Source: Lytechinus variegatus (lineage: Eukaryota; Echinodermata; Echinoidea; Temnopleuroida; Toxopneustidae). From it: DNA of 64,000 nucleotides. The translations under genes were made by a program, and so were the position numbers. Within the stretch, counting starts at the first letter, position 1. Every line of letters starts with the position of its first letter. The notes under the pieces are model-generated. The model saw only the letters and a program-made list of their open reading frames with translations. It was not told the origin of the DNA and did not search any database. The stretch covers positions 15,499,736 to 15,563,735 of the forward strand of contig NC_054741.1 in assembly GCF_018143015.1 (NCBI RefSeq), in the 5' to 3' direction. This document shows, piece by piece, positions 57,979 to 64,000 of this stretch.

Positions 57979-58359
57979 TTTTCATAATCAGTTACATATT
58001 CAGTGCCAAGCCTGTGAACGCATGCTTATTGTCATTAAAATATTTAAAAAGAATAGTACAGACGACATTACAATTAAGGACATAATATTCAACCACAGTC
58101 ATTCGTGACAATTTCAAGGTCTAAGCTTTTCCCGCTATGTTCTTTTCCCACCCCTAACCCTCTCTGTCTCTCCACCTCTCTTATGTCTACTCTTCCTAAT
58201 TTTTGTAACGGTAAACCTGGCAAAACTTTAGATATAAAAAAAACAGCTAGACAAAAAGTAATGTTATAAAAGGATGAATGAGAATAGTGCAGTTTCATTT
58301 TGCTCCTGATGAATTGAATGAAAAATATTTGTCGTTTGATTTCTTTTTAAAAAGCCTTC

Positions 58360-59800
58360 AACGAAATATATCATTCAGGTTTAAAGTTTGTGTTAAATAC
58401 TGTAGTTTTACTTTCAAAATGGCCGCCATAGACATTAACAGTATTATGCACAATGCAAAGTGGGAAATCAATATGAGAACCATAAATGCAAGTATTAGTG
58501 ATCTATGAGTAGAATATTGTCCGAAAGCATAATTTATATTAAGAGATATCATTTATTCTGCCAGTTAGGTGATGAATACTGTTATTGGAAAGTCAAAATG
58601 GCCGATACAGGCCCTTATGATATTATGCACAATGTGAATGGGAACAAATTATTTCAACAGAATTTGGCTTTGCTTGGCCAAATGGTTATGAGTGAAATAT
58701 TGTCTGAAAACACGATTTATAACAAAATATATCATCTCTTATGTAATTTAGGTGATAAATACTGTATTTCAACATTCAAAATGGCTGCCATATGCCCTTT
58801 TTGTGAACATTATTTGTCTACACTCAAATTGTATATTATACGATAAGGGCCTATGGTGACCATTTTCAATTTAAAGATGCAGTGTTTATCACCTTATCTA
58901 CACGACATTATGATATATCTTGTAAGAAACCATGGTTTTAGACAGCATTTCACCCTTGCATCAGAATTCACAATTATAGGCAATATTTTGAGTCAAACAA
59001 AGCCAAATGATGTCAAAATTACATGTCCAATGTTACAATGTACATAATACTTTTAGGACCTATGGCAGCCATTTTGGATTTCAAAGTACAGCATTTATTA
59101 CCTCCACAACCAATATGTGATGTATTTAGTTAGAAATCATGTTTAAGACAATATTTCTACCATGTCTACTCGTATATCACAGTCATATGCATTTTATGAT
59201 TCTCACTCTTGTGAAAATTAGTTTCTCCATTCGCATTGTACATAATAAATATAGGGATTATGGCGGCCATTTTGCATGTCAAAATACAGCATTTATCACA
59301 TAAATGGCATATTAACAATGATGTTTTTAGTCAGTATTCCACTAGTTTATCTTAATTATATGCATTTTAGTGCTCACTCTTGTCACTTTTTTTGCCCCGG
59401 CCATTGTCCTTGTACATAATACCTTGTACATAATACCAATAACATTGGACATATAATTTTGACATCATTTGGCTTTGTTTGACTCTAAATATTGCCTATA
59501 ATTGTGAATTCTGATGCAAGGGTGAAATGCTGTCTAAAACCATGGTTTCTTACAAGATATATCATAATGTCGTGTAGTTAAGGTGATAAACACTGCATCT
59601 TTAAATTGAAAATGGCCACCATATAGGCCCTTATCGTATAATATACAATTTGAGTGTAGACAAATAATGTTCACAAAAAGGGCATATGGCAGCCATTTTG
59701 AATGTTGAAATACAGTATTTATCACCTAAATTACATAAGATATGATATATTTTGTTATAAATCATATTTTCAGACGATATTTTAGTCATACATCACCATC
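58360..59800. repeat. diverged monomers of about 190 bp, block 2, with orientation switches
   Basis: Cores AAAATGGCCGCC or variants at about 58418, 58597 and 58779 are forward. Cores at about 58857, 59062 and 59262 are reversed (GGCAGCCATTTT type), the one at about 59610 is forward and the one at about 59686 reversed. 58676-59045 and about 59430-59800 are inverted copies of one another. The block is thus a nested palindrome centred near 59.24 kb. Confidence 0.75.
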
Positions 59801-59811
59801 TGGCCGGCTCG

Positions 59812-59960
59812 GTGTAAAAATGGCAGAGGTAATAATGGCAGAGGTAAAAATGGCAGAGGTAATAATGGCAGAGGTAAAAATGGCAGAGGTAATAATGGCA
59901 GGGGTAAAAGTGGCAGAGGTAAAAATGGCAGAGGTAATAATGGGAGAGGTAAAAATGACA
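59812..59960 (+). repeat. GGTAAAAATGGCAGA minisatellite, array 2
   Basis: About ten 15-bp units in the same orientation as array 1, joined to monomer sequence at GGCCGGCTCGGTG. This array is not accompanied by the rest of the 1.34-kb arm. Confidence 0.9.
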
Positions 59961-60513
59961 GCTCTAGGTAAAAAATGGCCAGCCTCAAACCCCGATGCAA
60001 TGAATTGTCAAAAAGCCCCCGCATGTACATAGATTAAATTAGAAGTGCATGTCACGGTTAGGCATTTCATCATGTCTTTATGTCTTTATCGGCCTAACAA
60101 TGCTATTTACGAATTCGTTGGAGGTGTACCGTGAAGGCTTTTTAAAAAGAAATCAAATGACAAATATTTTTTCATTCAATTCATCAGGAGCAAAATGAAA
60201 CTGCACTATTCTCATTCATCCTTTTATAACATTACTTTTTGTCTAGCTGTTTTTTTATATCTAAAGTTTTGCCAGGTTTACCGTTACAAAAAGGAGGAAG
60301 AGTAGACATAAGAGAGGTGGAGAGACAGAGAGGGTTAGGGGTGGGAAAAGAACATAGCGGGAAAAGCTTAGACCTTGAAATTGTCACGAATGATTGTGGT
60401 TGAATATTATGTCCTTAATTGTAATGTCGTCTGTACTATTCTTTTTAAATATTTTAATGACAATAAGCATGCGTTCACAGGCTTGGCACTGAATATGTAA
60501 CTGATTATGAAAA

Positions 60514-60726
60514 TCAATAATAATCTTGACTGGTAAACCAATTTGGGGTCGATCGAGGGGGACCGTCTGGTTCAGATTCTTTGCATAAAAGAAGACTTTG
60601 AACCTTCTTTACCATTGCATCCAATATTATAAAGACGGCTTGGTGGTCATAATCCTTGGAAGCGGAAGTGCTGTTGGGTATTTTGTACACCATAACCAGC
60701 ACCCTCTTGGTAATTAGCTTGGTATG
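60514..60726 (-). CDS. unrecognised terminal-exon-like frame, right arm
   Basis: Minus strand: acceptor GTTTTTTTAG, then 70 open codons and TGA. The peptide is nearly that of the left arm (VMVYKIPNSTSASK.., then LDAMVKKVQSLLLC, then NWFTSQDYY) with a 6-nt in-frame insertion giving FI before ILDAM. An insertion that preserves frame, plus mostly conservative changes, hints that the frame has mattered. Function unknown. Confidence 0.4.
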   Translation of the reverse strand, partial: HTKLITKRVLVMVYKIPNSTSASKDYDHQAVFIILDAMVKKVQSLLLCKESEPDGPPRSTPNWFTSQDYY

Positions 60727-61311
60727 CTAAAAAAACATTGTTTATTATCTGATTGTTATTATTTTTGTTGTAATTCTTTTTCTGAGTCAAAAGAACTTCA
60801 CTTAGTTGAAATAATTTTTAAAGTCATTTTCCCCCTTAACCAAATCCCCTTTGATTTTAAAATGAAAACTTTTTTCTTCTCGGCTTTTTAACAAACCAGC
60901 ACCCCATATCTCTTTCATTTTTGCTTATGCCATCTTTACCTTTGCCATTTTCAACTCCGCCATTTTTTACGCTGTGAGAAAATTTATACTTAAAAATAAA
61001 AAAATCCTGCAACAGAGTCTGGAGAACACCTGTAATCTTACTGCACTGTGTAATCCTACATGCATGCATTTGTATAAACTTACAGAAAATTGGTATTTTG
61101 TGCATGTACCCTTACAAATTTATTGTAATAAAACTGTTTTCCCCTTTTTTAAAACATATCTGTTTTGTAAAATTGTAGAAAAATTGTGGAAAACCCTCCT
61201 GTTATTATAATCTTCAAAATTACTAGTTTTTTTTCTGTAAAACCTGTTTTTTTATTTTTCTTCTGTAGAATCTACTGTTTTTTCTAATAGTGTACCTCGG
61301 CCACTTTTACC

Positions 61312-61530
61312 TCTGCTATTGTCACGCCTTCCATTTTTACCTCTTGTCACTGATGCCTCTGCTCTTTTTATATCTGCTGTTCTTACCTCTGCCATTATTA
61401 CCTCTGCCATTTTTACCTCTGCCATTTTTACCTCTGCCATTGTATACCTCTGAAATTATTACCTCTGCCATTTTTACTTCTGCCATTTTTACCTCTGCCA
61501 TTATTACCTCTGCCATTTTTACCTGGCACC
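61312..61530 (-). repeat. GGTAAAAATGGCAGA minisatellite, array 3
   Basis: The same 15-bp unit in reverse (TCTGCCATTTTTACC), about 14 units, at the outer end of the right arm. Confidence 0.9.
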
Positions 61531-61544
61531 ATGTCTTCATGGCT

Positions 61545-61925
61545 AACTGTATGCAGTCTTTAACAGGAATGGTAGGCCTACCTTTCCGATCAGTTCAACA
61601 CGTTTATCAAAAATTTCTACTCGCGCTTCGCGTTCGCAGTAATTATTGCAGGCACATCTTTTTTTCCGAATGTTCAAATTTTAGGAAAAAATACATACAA
61701 TTGAAAAAAAAATTACTCGCACTTCGCACAGGCATTATAAAATAAGGATTATGATAATATACATTTATGCTTACTTAAAGAATAAAGCTAAGAAGTGACT
61801 TATAGGACTACCCCCTTCAAAGAAACAAACGGAAAAAACACATCTTCGAGCGGCCGATCGGGGAAAATATGGCTGAAAAAAAATTCCGGGCCCCTTTATT
61901 GGCGAAGGCTGGATCCGCCCCTGAT
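61545..61925. mobile_element. CGC-rich non-autonomous repeat element, copy 3, left-truncated
   Basis: Core CTCGCGCTTCGCGTTCGCAG at about 61620, a decayed one at about 61716, and the right end GGCCGATCGGGG..GGCTGGATCCGCCCCTG as in the 9940 and 36730 elements. Confidence 0.6.
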
Positions 61926-62761
61926 TCATGTGCCTATGAAATAAGATAATTTAACATGCATTTACGGCACTTATGATTGCCTGGGGGAGGGAGGGGCCCC
62001 ATTTTTCCGAAAAGTACACAGGGGCGCCAAAATCAGGTCGAATTTGCCCCCCCCTCCCTTCGAAATCCTGGATCCGCGCCTGGTAATAGATGTCTAATCA
62101 TGTTTCTACTGCTTTACATTAAGAAGATAATTGGAAAAGTATAAAAATAAAAAAAGTGGCCCTAATTACCCCCACTGTCCCCTACATGACCATTATTGCA
62201 AAGAGAGGCGCTGATCAAGGAAATAAACATTGGAGTATCCATTCCTGAGTTATTCATGTCCTCTTATGAAATCGCGGGAAGTTAGAGTTTGGTGTTTCCG
62301 CTTATCATGGGACGTGCATCATGATCAAATAAGATCAGAAACAATGATTGGACAGAGAGAGGTAAGCGTGTAAAATTGAGTAAGAATCAGGGGCGGCAGA
62401 GCGAAGTTGAAAGTGAGGGGGGCACAGGGAAAAAAAGGGCACATTTACTTTCGAAAAGGGCTCTATCTAAAGCAAAGCAAAAATGACTTATCTACAGTGG
62501 CGTAATGAGCCAAAGGTTTTGAGGGGACTTGATATGGGGTATCACATAAACTTTATGAGTTGCGAGCTAGCAAAGCGAGAGAGAAAAAAATGACACGTTT
62601 ATAACGGAAATCCAATGGTGTGATAGCTTTTGATGTAATATTCAGAAAATAATACAATATTTCGCCCTTCTCCCTTTCCTTTTCTGTCCTTTATTTCTTT
62701 TTATTTACTTGGTCGTGAAAAATATTGGAGGGAGGGAGGGGAAAACCCCTAAGCCCCCCTG
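61926..62761. other. non-coding DNA with repeat fragments
   Basis: GGGCGCCAAAATCAGG and AATCCTGGATCCGCGCCTGG (about 62020-62085) and AGGGGCGGCAGAGCGAAG (about 62391) look like ends of the GGATCCAGG repeat family. No gene is seen. Confidence 0.4.
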
Positions 62762-62990
62762 TTACACCCACAAATGTAATAATCGCCCACAAATGTAATA
62801 ACGCCCACAAATGTAATAACACTTTACCCACAAATGTAATAACGCCCACAAATGTAATAACACTTTACCCACAAATGTAGTAATTTCACCCACAAATGTA
62901 ATAATGCACTTGACCCACAAATGTAATAATCTTTGATCGCCCACAAATGTAATAATGACTTTACCCACAAATGTAATAAATTTGAAGGGA
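62762..62990. repeat. CCCACAAATGTAATAA minisatellite with variable spacers
   Basis: Ten copies of the near-invariant core CCCACAAATGTAATAA are separated by 0-12 nt spacers (CG, CACTTTA, TCTTTGATCG and others). The core is far better conserved than the spacers. Peptides reading LLHLWVKC are its translation. Confidence 0.9.
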
Positions 62991-63039
62991 TTTTTGGCGA
63001 ATCCGTTCTAAACTAATATCCTATAGTATACGTTCATAT

Positions 63040-63660
63040 AGCACAAAAGTGCGAAGACTTTATTTCCAGACCCGGACAATAACAAAATTATAATATAAGT
63101 TAAAAGTCTTTTTTCCAGACCCGGTTGTTTCAAAAATTAAATTTAAGTTCAAAGTCTTTTTTCCAGACCTGGTTATTTAAAAAATCATAATATAAGTCCA
63201 GTCTTTTTTTCCAGACCCGGTTGTTTAAAAATTATAATATAAGTTGAAAGTCTTTTTCCAGACCCGGTTATTTCAAAAATTATAATGTAAGTAAAAAGTC
63301 TTGTTTTCCAGACACGGTTGTTAAAAAAATATCATGTAAGTCCAAAGTCTTTTTTCCAGACCCAGTTGTTTAAAAAAATTACAATATAAGTTGAAAGTCT
63401 TTTTTTCTAGATCTGGTTGTTTCAAAAATTATAATCTAAGTTCAAAGTCTTTTGCCAAACCCGGTTGTTTCAAATATTATAATATAAAGTCTTTTTTCCA
63501 GACCTGGTTGTTTCAAAAATTATAATATAAGTCCAGAGTCTTTTTCCAGACCCGGTTGTTAAAAAAATTATAATACAAGTTGAAAGTCTCTTTTCCAGAC
63601 CCAGTAGTTTCAAAAAATCTTTCTTCAAGACTCAGTTATTTTAAAATAACAAATCATAAA
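63040..63660. repeat. tandem array of about 48-bp units
   Basis: About 13 units of the form AAGTCTTTTTTCCAGACCCGG followed by TTGTTTCAAAAATTATAATATAAGTT. Variation is mostly in the poly-T and poly-A lengths. More diverged units (CCTCCAGAACCACATATTTC, CATCCAGTCCCAG) continue to about 63880. Confidence 0.9.
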
Positions 63661-64000
63661 AAAGATATATGAAAATAATACAACAAAGGCCCCGCAATCT
63701 TATTGATGTTGAATAATATGGAAACATAGCGTAGTCTTCCCTCCAGAACCACATATTTCAAAATTACAAATCATTTCTTAAAGAGTCAAAAAGTAGCAAA
63801 GATCCCCACTCTCTTGTTAAATAACATGGGAATATAACGTATTCTTTCATCCAGTCCCAGATTTTTCAAATAAAAAATGAATAATAATAATAATAAATTA
63901 GTAATAATGATAAAAAGACCAACGAACCTATTTATGTCGAATTACTGTTGTTGTTGTTGTTGTTATCTTGGGTTTTGAGGCGCGTGTCATTCAGATATGA
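63661..64000. other. AT-rich DNA with decayed units and simple repeats
   Basis: Decayed units of the preceding array, AATAAT and TGTTGT microsatellites. No gene. Confidence 0.55.

Larger units (their letters stand above)
57018..58359 (+). repeat. 1.34-kb inverted-repeat arm, left
   Basis: The arm runs from GGTGCCAGGTAAAAATGGC to AAAAAGCCTTCA. It matches the reverse complement of 60132-61532 along its whole length. In order it holds a minisatellite, a unique stretch, an acceptor-led reading frame and a 3' stretch. It splits the monomer array between blocks 1 and 2, as if inserted. Confidence 0.85.
60132..61532 (-). repeat. 1.4-kb inverted-repeat arm, right
   Basis: Reverse complement of 57018-58359 from end to end, with small indels. 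Its outer end (ACCTGGCACC) abuts a CGC-rich element at about 61545. The inner end is followed inward by about 170 bp of unrelated sequence, then minisatellite array 2. Confidence 0.85.

Noticed and set aside
62762-62968. LHLWVKC-type repetitive peptide
   Set aside because: Translation of the CCCACAAATGTAATAA minisatellite.
62762-62990. CRISPR-like array
   Set aside because: Spacers are 0-12 nt and partly identical, cores are too short, and everything else in the window is animal DNA.

Overview
The window is animal nuclear DNA, most likely from an echinoderm and probably a sea urchin. It is AT-rich, genes are sparse, and much of it is short palindromic transposons, LINE relics, satellites and microsatellites. 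The echinoid reading rests on three things: the abundant repeats with CTCGCGCTTCGCGCTCG cores and ends like GGCGGATCCAGG; the long-TIR repeats starting AAAGGTCAAGTCCACC; and single-exon class A GPCRs lying in tandem. The species call is inference and no database was searched.

Layout. 1-8.4 kb is mostly non-repetitive and non-coding, with three unusually dense clusters of WGATAR (GATA-factor) motifs. A weak candidate first exon lies on the minus strand at 8.6-8.8 kb. 9-19 kb is repeats: microsatellites, CGC-rich elements, palindromic MITEs and minisatellites. At 19.7-21.1 kb, on the minus strand, is the large 3' coding exon of a lengsin-like (glutamine synthetase fold) gene, with a splice acceptor before it and an AATAAA after it. 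22-27 kb holds a hAT-like MITE, a small palindromic MITE and a 1.1-kb mariner-like foldback element.

27.3-53.5 kb is an old tandem duplication. Copy A (about 27.3-38.0 kb) and copy B (about 45.5-53.5 kb) each carry one intact 437-codon class A GPCR, about 94% identical in protein. The copies differ by transposon insertions, so each gives the empty site for the other. They are separated mainly by a CR1/L2-like LINE with an intact 1003-codon endonuclease/reverse transcriptase ORF. If a 17-bp direct repeat is its target site duplication, the LINE covers 38.69-45.03 kb and the duplicates were only about 1.1 kb apart before it landed.

53.8-54.3 kb is a palindrome whose arms each carry a tRNA-like sequence with a UCA anticodon. 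56.4-61.5 kb is a complex inverted array: diverged monomers of about 190 bp with an AAAATGGCCGCC core, plus two 1.3-1.4-kb arms in opposite orientation. Each arm carries a GGTAAAAATGGCAGA minisatellite and the same unrecognised, splice-acceptor-led 68-70-codon reading frame. The window ends in two further tandem arrays.

The confident protein genes are the lengsin-like exon, the two GPCRs and the LINE ORF. They do not form an operon-like unit. The GPCR pair is a local gene-family expansion.
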